Shown here: piece by piece, positions 1-10,424 of the stretch
How the letters are laid out: each line of letters opens with the position of its first letter
How positions within the stretch are numbered: position 1 is the stretch's first letter
Source of the DNA: Annona cherimola
Lineage: Eukaryota > Streptophyta > Magnoliopsida > Magnoliales > Annonaceae
Reading direction: 5' to 3'
Assembly (NCBI GenBank): GCA_030490835.1
Contig: CM059971.1
Span: 27,273,817-27,337,816 of the forward strand
Length of the DNA: 64,000 nucleotides
Notes under the pieces: generated by a model
What the model was told of the DNA's origin: nothing
Seen by the model: the letters and a program-made list of their open reading frames with translations, nothing else
Databases searched by the model: none
Position numbers and translations under genes: made by a program

Positions 1-1949
1 ATGGAAATCAACGGTGGATAACTAACTTCCTATGAGAGAATCACAAGAAAAGCTTCCTATGGGTTGGGCCTCTTCTTTCAGATTCTTCAAAGGGTTTCAA
101 AGATGGCCTAAGATGAATGGGATGACTTCTATTCTCATAACTGCAGGTGTTCATTTGATGCTAACAATTTTTATTAGCTGAGTGTTGGTAACAATTTTTG
201 TTAATGTTCATTTGTGAATGGCCTTTTTTTCCGATGTTAAGGTTAGGGAGGGATATTTTCATTGTAACTGTCCTAGAGGGTTTCATTTGCTAAAGAGGAT
301 CTATTATCATTGACCATGCCCCTGCCAAAGAGTGTCTATGTTGGTCTGATCAAATCAACATTCCAAGCTTTTATTGAATCTGTAACACTTCCTTATTAAA
401 TCTTCAAATTGCATACTCGTTAAGTGGCTCGAAGTTGCCATTATTGTGGTTCCACCATCACCTTGCTGATAACTCATCTTAGTAAGGGATCATTTCAATA
501 AATAAATTTCCTGGCCATAAGGTTATTAGATCTAAAGGATTATTCCTCCTTACCAACAAGTCAATTAGATCTAAAGGACCATCTAACTAAGGGTCTTTCA
601 TCCTTATTTGTCTTATCCAAAACGCTTTAACCGAGCCTTATCAATAATCATTTTTATCATTTTAGTGGGATTTTACTTGTGATAAAGGTTTCAATTTGGT
701 CCAAAGTTCGGCTAAACCAAATTCGAGTCCTAAATCATCTAAGAAGGTAAAATGAGAGAGACTCAGGTGTTACATGGAAAAGAGTGGCTAGTGAACACCT
801 AGGTCACCTAAACACCATAGGTTGATTCTAGCTATACTTCCATTATTAGTTACATGAAATGAGATACAAGATTGGGTGGTTTTCTCTTCCTATTGTGGAA
901 CTTCCTCATTCACTCTTCTCTCTGGAGAGAAGAGTTAGGAGGTTGCTACCTTTCATCCCTGATGCATGGATCCTCAAAAAGAGTTTACTAAATTAAACCC
1001 AAACTACCCCAATGAGACTAACCAACTCTAAGCAACTGGACTTGAGGGATTCTGCCCACCCTAGGTATTTCACATCCAAGGAGTGGAGGGCTAATTTTAT
1101 ATATGGTTAGGAAGATAATTTACACTAAGTGTTAAAGGGAGATTTGAAATCATCTCATTAGATTATTTTCTCAGTGAAGTGGTCGCTTCTGATAAGTTAA
1201 GTGCTGAACAAGGCATACTATGTGCAACTTATGATGACTTAAGTCAATCTTGCCTCCTAGGCTACAAACTTATTATTAGTGTTGGATGATGATGCCCCAC
1301 TTGATGGTTACATCATTAATAGGCTTCCTTAATTAAAAATTAAGTTTTTATTATGGTGAAATTGTTGTATTTATCCAATCTTACTGTTCTCAAGTGGGGC
1401 CCAACTCTTGTGCTTCGAAGGCTTAAGCCTCAAGAGAGGCTAATCATGTGAGCTTTACTATTCTAGAGATTGTCTCTTTCTCTAAGGTTGTCCCGGTGTC
1501 AATGGCTATTTAGGTTGAGGAATTGGCTGTTTGCTCAACCTTTAACATTTATTCCCTATAAAATCGTGATTGCTATTCGAGATGATGATCTTTGTATATT
1601 TTTGCCCAAAGAACTGAGGGAATATGGTCTACTGGCTCTAGTATCATCATTAGGTCATTCTCTACCTATCTCTTCTAGGTGCTCCAAGGACTAGCCATTG
1701 ATCCTTTCTATGATGTAGTCAATTAATGTAGCTAGCCAAAATTGCTACTTCTCCTATTTGATAGTATGTCAATGTCCATTTGGTGCTAATCTCTTCTAAG
1801 TGCTCCAAGGACTAGCTGTTGATTTCAAGCATGAATCAACTTCATGATCTTTTTAAGCTCCTCCTCACATTTTCAAAAAACACTTTGTATTTTATAAGGG
1901 CATAGGTTCATGCATTAAGAAAATATTTTCATCCAAATGTTCCTGCTTT
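1..1949. other. Non-coding stretch, no recognisable gene
   Basis: I see no convincing coding sequence in this AT-rich stretch; the one short open frame (1470-1694) resembles nothing I know. A 35-bp imperfect direct repeat (copies at 1668-1702 and 1789-1823, three mismatches) is the only internal structure I noticed. It lies just upstream of readable Ty3/gypsy RNase H sequence, so part of it could be a more decayed portion of the same element, but I could not read a reverse transcriptase in any frame. Confidence 0.5.
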
Positions 1950-1958
1950 TTTGCTACT

Positions 1959-2400
1959 TTGGCTATACAATCCGTACTGATCATAATAGCATTGAGATTT
2001 ATTGAGTTAGTGGATTCTTACTCCAGAGTAGTAGAGATGGTGAGCAAACTTATGGGTTTTGACTTCGTTATGGAGTACAAAAAGGGAAGCTCTAATGTGG
2101 TAGCGGATGTCCTATCCCGACAGATGGTAGTGTCGGCTATCACAGTTATTGAAATTTCTTTTCCATGGATGTCCCAAGTGCTGGCGGCAAACCATTCAGA
2201 TCCTGGCTTCATGCACTTAGAAATGCTATTGCAATGAATCCACAAAGCCATCCGCGTTGTTCTAAGTTAAACGGCATTTTATATTATAAATGTCGGGTGG
2301 TTATTCTTGCAAATCGTGTTATCATTTATGATTTGTTATAATATTTTTGTGCTTTAGTGATTGGGGGTCATGTAGGGGTGTTACGCACATTCAAGCGTAT
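1959..2400 (+). pseudogene. Ty3/gypsy RNase H and start of integrase zinc finger (broken)
   Basis: The frame at 1959-2237 holds the segment SKLMGFDFVMEYKKGSSNVV followed by ADVLSR, the end of gypsy-type RNase H just before integrase. Upstream, in the +1 frame, TIRTDHNSIEIY matches the conserved TDH/TDQ block of the same domain, so a frameshift lies near 2000. Around 2350-2400 the reading GGHVGVLRTFKRI is the first half of the integrase HHCC finger. The reverse transcriptase expected upstream is not readable. A relic with no function expected. Confidence 0.75.
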
Positions 2401-2406
2401 TAATGA

Positions 2407-2860
2407 TCTTAGGTTTGTCTTGTATTCTATTGGGATTGAAATTGTATATCCTGCGTAGTTCAGTTATATGAGACTAGGATTGCGTATCTTGAGTTGTTCG
2501 GTTGTGTGAGATTAGGATTGCATAAGAGCCTAGAGGAATTTTATTTATCGGTGGATTAGTTAGGGATTCAGTAGAATCTTGAGAGGTGCCCCGTTGAGAC
2601 ATGAGAGAGGAAGTTATTAGAGTGTTCTTGTTTAGAGGATGTGTGAGGCATTCAGAGAATATGTGTGAAGTATTCTATAAGTATCTCTATAACCCATTTA
2701 TGATAGTGAATTGATATAACTTTCCCGTGGGTTTTCACTTCTTGGTTAGAAAGATTTTCCACGTAAATCTTACTATCTTTTTGTATTATTGCTTTGATTC
2801 TATTTTATTATATATGCTTACGCTTTGATCTGTATCTACCCCGAATTATGTTTCTTAACA
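2407..2860 (+). repeat. 5' LTR of nested element
   Basis: 454 bp, ending TTCTTAACA just before the primer-binding site. It aligns along its length with 4096-4557 (shared blocks include GAGACTAG, TTAGGGATTCA, GAGAGGTG, ACCCATTTA and TATATGCTT). Its first two bases are TC rather than TG, probably a point change. Confidence 0.85.
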
Positions 2861-2880
2861 AGTGGTATCAAAACTAGGTT
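2861..2880 (+). other. Primer-binding site (initiator tRNA-Met type)
   Basis: The sequence right after the 5' LTR contains TGGTATCAAAAC, one mismatch from the TGGTATCAGAGC core complementary to the 3' end of plant initiator tRNA-Met. The same site, in better condition, is seen in the Copia element at 39351. Confidence 0.75.
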
Positions 2881-4095
2881 ATGGTTATGATTTGAGAAGT
2901 GGTTTCATGCTTGGATCAATTTTTCTCGGACAAGATCAAGGTGTTGAATATTTTTAGAAGGCACATGATTTTTTAGTTGTGAATTTAATGGGCTCGCTGT
3001 GGGTGTCGATGATGGTGAAGGCATCAAGTGGCAATGTTGACCAGATGAAAGATCTATAGGGTGTTGGCCTGGTCGCTTTGAAGGGGCGTGCAAATTGTTG
3101 CCTCTATGTTCATGTGACCTGGTGGTTGAAATTTGCATGTTTGATGGTGGGTCTTTTATCGACGTCTAAGAAGGAAACAAGGAGAGGCATGACAACATAT
3201 GGACAGCGGCAACATGGTGTCGTACAATCGGTGGCGGCGGTGCGTAGAAGGCAGGACGGCTACGTAAAGAGGCTTGCTGGTTGAGGAGTTTTTTGGTCGT
3301 AAGTTGAATTCTTCATAGACTAGTTTGAAGAAGAAAGGAAATAATTCTTAGTGCATTGAGATGCACTAAACTCATACATACATGTTTTGGACGTTTCTCT
3401 TGGTGTATAAAAAGGTGATGTGATGTATATATGGTGCATAAGTGTTGCACTGAAGCCTGTGCACTTGCAACTTGATTGAATGATTTAGGAATCAATTTTG
3501 AGTGATCTACATATGGATTTCTATGTTTTTCAAATGCTTTGAACGCAATGGTGATGTCTGTTTAGGTAGATATTGCTTTGATTATGTGAGATCTGACAGG
3601 TGATTCAGACTAAGGTGGAGCTAGTGGACTTCACGGAGCTATGGATGTTCTGCATTTATATAGAGGTCTAGGTGAGATGAGGTATTGTACTTCTTGTGGG
3701 CGGTGTGGATCCAGAAGATACTACATCGTTGGACGTGATCAAATTGGATCACGTAGATCGAGATTGATTAGGAGGAATCAAGTTCGATCTATTTTGAAGC
3801 AACATCTCATGAGGAAATCTTTTGATGGTCTATGGTTGTGCTGATGCTAAGGATACATAGAGAGCACATAGAGATAGACTAGGTTTTCCTAAATTTAGCA
3901 ATAAACAGTAGCTTTGAGATCCTGAGAATGCATTGGCATTGGATCATGGAAAGCTTGAGGAATCCTGAGAATGCAATGGTTTAGGAAAACGGAATGTCAT
4001 TATTTTTTATAGATGATGCATAATCAAGTGCAAGATTGGTGCCTTGATACAAGTTAAATCGTAACGTATGCAGAATTCAAGCCAAGGTAGAGATT

Positions 4096-4557
4096 TGCTA
4101 GGTCTGTCTTATATTCCATTGGGGTTGGGATTGCATATCCTGCATAGTTTAGTTGTGCGAGACTACAATTGCGTATTCTGCATAGTTTAGTTGTGTGAGA
4201 CTAGAATCGTGTAAGAGCCTAAAGGAATTCTATTTATAGGTGGATCAGTTAGGGATTCAATAGAACCTTGAGAGGTGTCCTGTTAGGACGTGAGAGAGGG
4301 GGTTATCAGAGTGTCCTTATTTAGGGTGTGTGTGTGAGACATCCAGAGAATATATGTTATTCTATGTGTATCTCTGTAACCCATTTATTTAGTGGATTGA
4401 TATCTCTCTCCCGTCTTTTTTACCTTCTTTGTTAGAAGGAATTTCCATATTAATCTTGGTGTCTTCTTGTGTATAATCTTGTGTTATTTCTTTGATCCTA
4501 TGTTATTATATATGCTTTCGCTGTGATCTGTATCAACCTGAATCACGTTTCCTAACA
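4096..4557 (+). repeat. 3' LTR of nested element
   Basis: 462 bp with TG...CA ends (TGCTAGG / CCTAACA), directly followed by the AATGA target-site copy and then by the resumed gypsy integrase reading. Confidence 0.85.
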
Positions 4558-4562
4558 AATGA

Positions 4563-5510
4563 GCATTTCTATTGGAAAGGAACGTGAAGAAGTATTCAAA
4601 GTTGGATTGCTACTCGCAATATTTGTAACAAAGTGAAGTATTCTACCCAGAAACCCGCTGGGTTACTGCAGCCGATTCCATTACCTGATACAATGTGGTT
4701 GGAAGTCACAATGGATTTTATTAGGGGTATAACTTCTTGTCATCATAAGACCGTCATTTTGGTTTCAGTAGATAGGCTGTCTAAGCTGGCCCATTTCTCT
4801 GTCCTAGTCATCCTTTTACTATAATTACCGTTGCTAAGAGCTTCCTTCAGGATGTTATTAAGTTGCATGGATGGCCTCGCTCTATTTTCACTGATTATGA
4901 TTCAGTTTTTTTGAGCCATTCTGGGAGGCCTTATTCAAAGAACATGGGGTGCAATTAAAGCAGTCCACTGCTTATCATCCTCAATCTGACAGCCAAACTG
5001 AGGTTACAAATAGGATTCTTGAAAATTACCTCCGGAGCTTTACACTTCAGCGATCTCATTGTTAGGTTGATCTACCACCTTAGGCTGAATTTTGGTGCAA
5101 TTTCGACTTTCATTCTACTAGAGGCATCTAGCTGTTTCAAGAATTTTATGGTTACACACTGCCTAGCATTCCTTGTGATCTGAGATCATCTAATTTGGCC
5201 GAGGTTGACATTATGTTGCAGAGCAAAGATCAAACATTAAGCTTTCTTCGTACAGTTTGTTGCAAGCTCAAAATCGAATGAAACCCATGGCTAACCGAGG
5301 TCGTCGGGAGACTGAATATCAAGTTGGTGATACGGTCTATCTAAAGCTTCGACCTTTTCGGTAATTGTCTATTCGTCCATCTGGTTCCAGTAAATTGGCG
5401 CCCCATTTTATGAGCCATCGGGTTCTGGAGTGTGTGAGCCTGAGCCAAGTTTCCTGTCGTTTGGACCTTCTAATGGGCTGTTGAATTCACCCTTCCGACC
5501 TAGTTAATGA
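4563..5510 (+). pseudogene. Ty3/gypsy integrase and C-terminal region (broken)
   Basis: Continues the zinc finger (HFYWKG, then SIQSWIATRNIC and KVKYSTQKPAG) into the integrase core. The catalytic blocks are readable across frames: MDFIRGIT (first Asp), FTDYDSVF (second Asp) and STAYHPQSDSQTEVTNRIL with the Glu segment. Then come a VGDTVYLKLRPF block and KLAPHFMSHRVLE, the usual C-terminal gypsy segment. At least two frameshifts (near 4800 and 4920) and several stops break it. It cannot encode a working integrase. Confidence 0.8.
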
Positions 5511-5515
5511 CGGTA

Positions 5516-6526
5516 GGAACAATAATTACTCAGCATTTCTTTGAGGTTGGATCTAGTCGTATCACTTGCACTCCTCAATGACGGTGTTGATTGCCAAGTT
5601 AAGGTGAAGTTGAGCTTGATGAGGTAGAAGACCAAGGTGATGGTCCAATTGATGAAAAGGTAGCCACATAAGATGACAAACTGTGTGAGGTACGTTCCAA
5701 TGGAGTCAAAAATCGCACATGCTAGTGGACAGGTTTTGTAAGTCTTACAAAAAGGTTGTTTAGTTGGAGGAAGAATATAGCTATGCAAGGCTAATGATGG
5801 CTTGAATTCATTATTGTGAATTGATTTGACCAAAGACAAGTTGTTTTAATAGTTGCAATAAAATTTGATGAGGTGCATCGGTAATTTGGGGGGCAGCTGG
5901 TCGAATGGAATTCAAAGGTTAGTGGTTTTAGCAATTGAAAGCTGAAATTGTAGGGGTGAAGTGCTAGATGTGCACTAGCTGTGCTAGCTGATTTTCATGG
6001 TTTTGATGATAGCCAAGATAGAGAGGTGAAGACCTTAAGATTGCAGAGGTGTTGATACAAGTATTGGTGAGAGTTTGTAAATGATTGGCATAGCAAAAAT
6101 TGGGCTGAACAGTTGCAATTTGAATTAACAGAAGCTGCTTGTTGCTGGTTTATATACGTTGCTGCAAATCTACCATCAATGAAGATGGGTGTTGCTGCAA
6201 ATTTATCATTGCTGAAGCATGATAGATCTTGCCAGATTTAGGGGCTGCAATTGCCAGATTTGAGAGGGGTTGGATTTTGGGAATTTCATAGCTTGATGAA
6301 ACCAAGCGAGGGTGGAATCAGTGTTTACAGATTTTCAATGTAAGGAAGTTGTTGCTAGTACATGTTGGAAATGTTGGGAGTAGATGGTTGGAAATTAAAT
6401 AAAGATGATTGGATTTCATGGCTCTTATAGGACTGAGAGGGAGGTGTGTGGCAGAGGATCGTTTCTTCGGTTATACCTTCCTCCGGAATCCAAGGATTGT
6501 TGTTTCGAGTGCTTCTTTGCAAATAA
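5516..6526. other. Non-coding stretch between gypsy relic and MULE
   Basis: No convincing ORF. It lies downstream of the gypsy pol relic and could hold its 3' untranslated region or LTR, but I found no matching repeat. Short repeated words (TTGCTGCAAAT, TTGCCAGATTT) occur at 6160-6260. The last bases, AATAATTTG (6527-6535), are the left target-site copy of the MULE. Confidence 0.4.
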
Positions 6527-6535
6527 AATAATTTG

Positions 6536-7040
6536 GAGAGGTGATTCTCTGCGTCCGAGCGAAGTCCCGCTGACTGCGTCCGCTTCCCGCATGCCGCCCG
6601 CGCGCCGCGCGAATGCCGTTGGATAGAGCGGGACGAACGACAGCCGCTCGATGGAGATTTTACTGCGAGCCCCCCGCGACTTCCAGCACACAGGGAAAAA
6701 GTCCCGCAGAATAATTCAAACGGGTCCCGCTCGATCTCCCTGTGAGCTCTCCCATCTGCCAGCAGATGCTCGACCCATCTCCCAGTTGCGAGCTCTCCCC
6801 GCTGCAGGCGTTCTCCGCCGGCCCTCTCTCTCTCTCCCCCTGCAGTCGACGGCAGCTCCGCCGGCCCTCTCTCTCCTCCCCCTTCCGTCCACAGCAGCTC
6901 CGCCGACCCTCTCTCTCCTCCACCTTCCGTCCACAGCAGCTCCGCCGGCCCTCTCTCTCCTCCCCATTGTCGCCTCTCTCCTCTACGGCCTCTTTGAGCA
7001 GGCAATCGCAGACCTCCCCCCTTCCAGGTTCTGGTCTTCG
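6536..7040 (+). repeat. Left terminal inverted repeat of MULE
   Basis: About 505 bp, GC-rich and strongly pyrimidine-biased on this strand. The outer 250 bp match the right arm closely. The inner part contains tandem 42-43 bp units (GCCGGCCCTCTCTCTCC followed by CACAGCAGCTCC) near 6850-6960. An inward-facing open frame starts at 6651 (MEILLRAPRDFQHTGKK), the same start as in the right arm. I read it as a by-product of the repeat and not a protein. Confidence 0.88.
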
Positions 7041-7773
7041 TTGCCTCTTTCCTCTCCGGCCTCTCTGCACCGGCAATCGGCGGAACTCCCTTCCAGGTTC
7101 AGCCAGATTCAGGTGAGATCTCTTCTCTCTCGATTTCTCCCTCCAAAATGCAAATGTCGTTGATGAAATGACCACTTGTGTTCAACCATTTGGAATTTTG
7201 GAATTTTGAAGTTGCATCTCCTCTTCCCAAAAGCGCACTTCTTGATTCCATTCACTCCAGCTCCGAATCTCCAAGTGGTCCAAAATGCATTTGAAATTCC
7301 CGGCTACTCCATAACAAGATTCTTAAGCCATATTTGGGCTTCAAGATCCCCCACATTAGAATTAGCAGTTCCAGTTCTTTGTCTCGCAGAAACTGAATTT
7401 TAATATCTTGGCAATAAATGACTACGACAAACCAACTTCCATGACGTGGCATTATAGTTTCTAAAATTGCAGTTCCAGCCAAAAAATGTATTTATGTTTT
7501 CTGAACAGCGAATTAAAAAAATAATGACAACGATAGCCAAAAAAATAAAAAAACGGAGCCTTTTGTTAACTGTCAAAAAAAAAGAAGTCTTCCAAGTTAT
7601 AATGATAATCAACAGTTGTACCACTCATGCTTTTTTGATATTTTTTTTCTCTTTTTTCAATGGTAGGACTTTGAATGCTTTATTTTTCATGTATTGTAGT
7701 TTGATTATATCATTGAAACCTTCTATTTCATTTGGAATTGTTGTTGTTACCAGAGTATTTGTCTTTATTAGTT

Positions 7774-9546
7774 ATGGAAGAATACATAAGAACAGATGAA
7801 AATAACCAAGGTTTGATACAAAATGATTTCCGCACAATGATACCTGATCCAATGAATGCGGAAGTAGAAGCTTTTATTGGTGTCACATCAGTAGCTCATG
7901 TACCCGAAGATGAGGTAGCCTTTGAAGGGGGTTCAGTGAATGTGTCGGATGGGGAGGAAGCATCTACTGAAGAAGTCAACGTAGATGGTATTCAGAATAC
8001 AGACGGGTTGTTTATGGTTGAAGTTGCAAGGGAATTGAAACCAAAAGTTGGCATGGAGTTTCTGTCCCTAGAAGAAACTTTTAATTTTTATAACACTTAT
8101 GCTTGGCATTGTGGGTTTAGTGTTAGAAAAGACAGCACTCGTAAGTTAAAGTCTGGGGCAATTGGTAGGCGTGTTTTAAAATGTTCTAAGGCTGGTTGGA
8201 ATGACAAAAAGGCAAGAAATCAAGATCCAAGCAAACAGAAGATTGCATTTATCAGCCGTTGCTCATGCCCTGCTAAGCTATATGTGAATTTAAATGTGGA
8301 AAAAAATGCATATTATGTGTCTCAATTTGTAGAGACACATAATCATGCACTTTGTACCCCTACAAAGACTCGTAAATTGCGATCACATAAGAAATTGACG
8401 GAGGGTGACCTAAGTATAATCTCGTCTTTAAAAACATCTGGAGTTGGAGTTGCGAGATCGATTGATTTTATGATGAAGGAAACAGGTGGATCTTCTCACC
8501 TCCAATATTCAGCAAGAGACGCTAAGAATGCTCTGCGAAGAAAGCGTCAAATTATGTACGGGAATTACGCAAATACTCTACTGCACATGTTTCAAATAAA
8601 GAGCCGTGATGATAATCATTTCTCCTATGAAATCCAAGTTGATGAGGATATGAGATTCACCTCATGTTTTTGGATCGATGGAAAATCAGAAGAAGACTAT
8701 ATGGTATTCGGTGATGTTGTCTGTTTCGACACTACATACAAAACGAATGAGTATGATATGCCATTTGGTCCATTTGTTGGCGTCAATCACTACAAACAGA
8801 CATGCTTATTTGGCGCAGGCTTACTTTTTGGGGAAACAATTGAAGATTTCAAGTGGTTATTTCAAACTTGGTTAGATGCAGTGGGTGGAGTTCATCCAAA
8901 AACAATTATTACAGATCAAGATGCAGCAATAGGAGCAGCAATAGCAACAGTATTTCCAAATATTCATAAGAAATTGCCAGAGAAGCTTTCTCATATCATT
9001 CACCAACATCCTACATTTAAGACAAAATGGAACTACTGTTTGTTTGGTACCAACAGCGAGGAAGAATTTGAGAGCACTTGGTATGCAATGATAGAAGAGT
9101 TCGAATTGCACGAGAATTCGTGGTTGCGACATATGTATGAGATTCGCCAAATGTGGATTCCTACTTACACAAGAAAAGTATTCTCAGCTGGCATGAGAAC
9201 CACTCAACGAAGTGAGAGTATTAATGCTTTCTTTGATGGGTTTGTGTCGCGGAATTCAAATTTAATTGATTTTTCAAATGGCTATGACAGAGCACCTGAA
9301 CGGAGGCGTGAGGCAGAGGCAGATGCTGAATTCAAGACTTTCTATGACAATCCTGAGTTAAGAACTAAATTTAGCATTGAAAGTCATATGGCAAAGGTGT
9401 ATACCCGTAATGTCTTCCTAGAATTCCAGCGAGAAATTGTTGAATGTGTGTATTATATTGCAGAGCAGGTTGAAGGTGAAGGGCCACTTCAACAGTGGCA
9501 AGTGTTCTTGCTGGAGGGGGAAGATGAGAGCAGCGGAAGATCTTAA
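7774..9546 (+). CDS. MULE transposase, FAR1/MURA type (N-terminal and catalytic part)
   Basis: Chosen start is the ATG at 7774 (MEEYIRTDENN); the open frame itself extends 42 bases further up. Residues about 75-200 are a FAR1-type DNA-binding domain: VGMEFLSLEETFNFYNTYAW, then CSKAGW, a CSCPAKL segment and FVETHNHAL. From about residue 300 comes the MULE transposase domain with the DDE-type blocks VVCFDTTYKTN and ITDQDAAIGAA and a later GTNSEEEFESTW region. Between VFPN and IHKKLPEKL about ten residues that normally carry the His/Cys/Trp block of this family appear to be missing, probably an in-frame deletion. The frame ends at 9546 shortly after an LLEGEDESSG segment, while the expected continuation (LTWNAEEM, then the SWIM finger) is in another frame, so there is a frameshift or an unrecognised splice near 9520-9545. 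Because it sits inside terminal repeats with a 9-bp TSD, it is a transposase and not a domesticated FAR1/FRS host gene. Confidence 0.88.
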   Translation: MEEYIRTDENNQGLIQNDFRTMIPDPMNAEVEAFIGVTSVAHVPEDEVAFEGGSVNVSDGEEASTEEVNVDGIQNTDGLFMVEVARELKPKVGMEFLSLEETFNFYNTYAWHCGFSVRKDSTRKLKSGAIGRRVLKCSKAGWNDKKARNQDPSKQKIAFISRCSCPAKLYVNLNVEKNAYYVSQFVETHNHALCTPTKTRKLRSHKKLTEGDLSIISSLKTSGVGVARSIDFMMKETGGSSHLQYSARDAKNALRRKRQIMYGNYANTLLHMFQIKSRDDNHFSYEIQVDEDMRFTSCFWIDGKSEEDYMVFGDVVCFDTTYKTNEYDMPFGPFVGVNHYKQTCLFGAGLLFGETIEDFKWLFQTWLDAVGGVHPKTIITDQDAAIGAAIATVFPNIHKKLPEKLSHIIHQHPTFKTKWNYCLFGTNSEEEFESTWYAMIEEFELHENSWLRHMYEIRQMWIPTYTRKVFSAGMRTTQRSESINAFFDGFVSRNSNLIDFSNGYDRAPERRREAEADAEFKTFYDNPELRTKFSIESHMAKVYTRNVFLEFQREIVECVYYIAEQVEGEGPLQQWQVFLLEGEDESSGRS

Positions 9547-10358
9547 CATGGAATGCAGAAGAAATGGTTGCCTCATGTCCATGCTTGAAATTTGAGTCGA
9601 CTAGTATTGTCTGTCGGCATATTATCACATTGTTCCATTTCTTAAAGATGAAAATCATCCCTCCATATCATATATTACCACGGTGGATGCAAGATGCTAA
9701 ATCTCAATTCAAACGACCATCCACAACCATGGACAAGAGAGGAACGCAGTCTCTTGCTGTTCGTAGTCACACATTATCCAAGTGGTGGTCTTACATAAGA
9801 AATGAAGCCTTGCATAATCTAGATGCATATGAAGTTATTAAAGAAACCATGGAGAAGATGATTGCTGCGCTTTCTGCTATGCCTAAGCCACCATGTCCAG
9901 AGATTGTTGGTAGGGATGAAGCTGTAGACGAAGGGTATCCAATCGTGGTATCAAGTGATAACTTTAACCTTATGACCCAGGTTGAAACTGCAAATGTTGC
10001 TAATGAAGCACATGGTGCTTATGGCACAATAGCTTCACAGAGTTCTCAGGCGTGCGAGATCTTGCCTGCACATGTTTCACTCACAAAAGGGAGATCTTCT
10101 AAATGCATAAAAGGACATTTAGAAGTCTCACGGGGCTCACGGGGTGGAACAAAATTTTGTCGAGGATGTAAAAAATTTGTTGTGGGTCATGACAAAAGGA
10201 ATTGCCCCGCTTTCAAGGTTCCAAGTTTAACTGATGTGTCCACTTCGGTTGGTAATGATTCCATCACCTCTATTGGCCGAGGCCGAGGCCATGGTATATT
10301 TTCGTTCTCCACCCTACATTATAGTTTTTCTCTTCGTCTACATGCTACCTCTAATTGA
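9526..10358 (+). CDS. MULE transposase, C-terminal SWIM zinc-finger part
   Basis: Different frame from the upstream transposase but the natural continuation: LTWNAEEMVASCPCLKFEST then IVCRHIITLFHF gives the CxCx(n)CxH SWIM finger of FAR1/MULE proteins, followed by the usual IPPYHILPRWM segment. Near the C-terminus a zinc-knuckle-like C-x2-C-x6-H-x4-C block (CRGCKKFVVGHDKRNC) and a GRGRG tract appear. An intron at about 10295-10409 (GT after CCATG, AG at 10408-10409) would end the protein shortly after GRGRGHG and is an alternative to the read-through end at 10358. The exact gene model needs transcript data. The frame break relative to 9546 makes this copy likely defective. Confidence 0.8.
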
Positions 10359-10424
10359 TAAGTTCAAGTATATACTGTATTGAATATTTTCTGCTTTTTG
10401 AAATGATAGGTGGGCATATGTGAA

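Larger units (their letters stand above)
2407..4557 (+). mobile_element. Nested non-autonomous LTR retrotransposon, 2.15 kb
   Basis: Two related direct repeats (2407-2860 and 4096-4557) bound a 1235-bp interior and are flanked by a perfect 5-bp target-site duplication, AATGA, at 2402-2406 and 4558-4562. The second LTR begins TGCTAGG and ends CCTAACA; the first has lost the leading TG (reads TC). A primer-binding site matching initiator-tRNA-Met follows the first LTR, and a purine-rich stretch (AAGGTAGAGA) precedes the second, as in many plant Copia elements. I recognise no gag or pol domain inside; the longest interior frames are under 80 residues. It is therefore a deletion derivative or LARD/TRIM-like passenger needing proteins in trans. 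The LTRs differ at roughly one position in five over the first 80 bp, so it is old. Its direction is inferred from the primer site. Confidence 0.85.
1950..5515 (+). mobile_element. Decayed Ty3/gypsy retrotransposon, internal part
   Basis: Remains of a plus-strand Ty3/gypsy pol polyprotein. In order I read: an RNase H piece, an H2C2 zinc-finger start (GGHVGVLRTFKRIN), then after a nested insertion the rest of the finger region, the integrase core, and the C-terminal region common in plant gypsy elements (a YQVGDTVYLKLRPF block followed by KLAPHFMSHRVLE). The frame shifts repeatedly and contains stops, so the element is dead. No LTR was identified on either side. The nested element at 2407-4557 splits it exactly inside the integrase zinc finger, and the reading resumes directly after that element's second target-site copy, which supports both calls. 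Confidence 0.8.

Noticed and set aside
6651..7163. Pro/Ser-rich open frames in both MULE terminal repeats as protein genes
   Set aside because: Several overlapping frames on both strands are open because the sequence is low-complexity and GC-rich; the coding pattern follows the tandem 42-45 bp unit and not protein constraint.
7774..10358. Domesticated FAR1/FHY3-family host gene
   Set aside because: The gene lies between matching terminal inverted repeats with a perfect 9-bp TSD and has a frameshift and an apparent deletion, so it is the element's own transposase.
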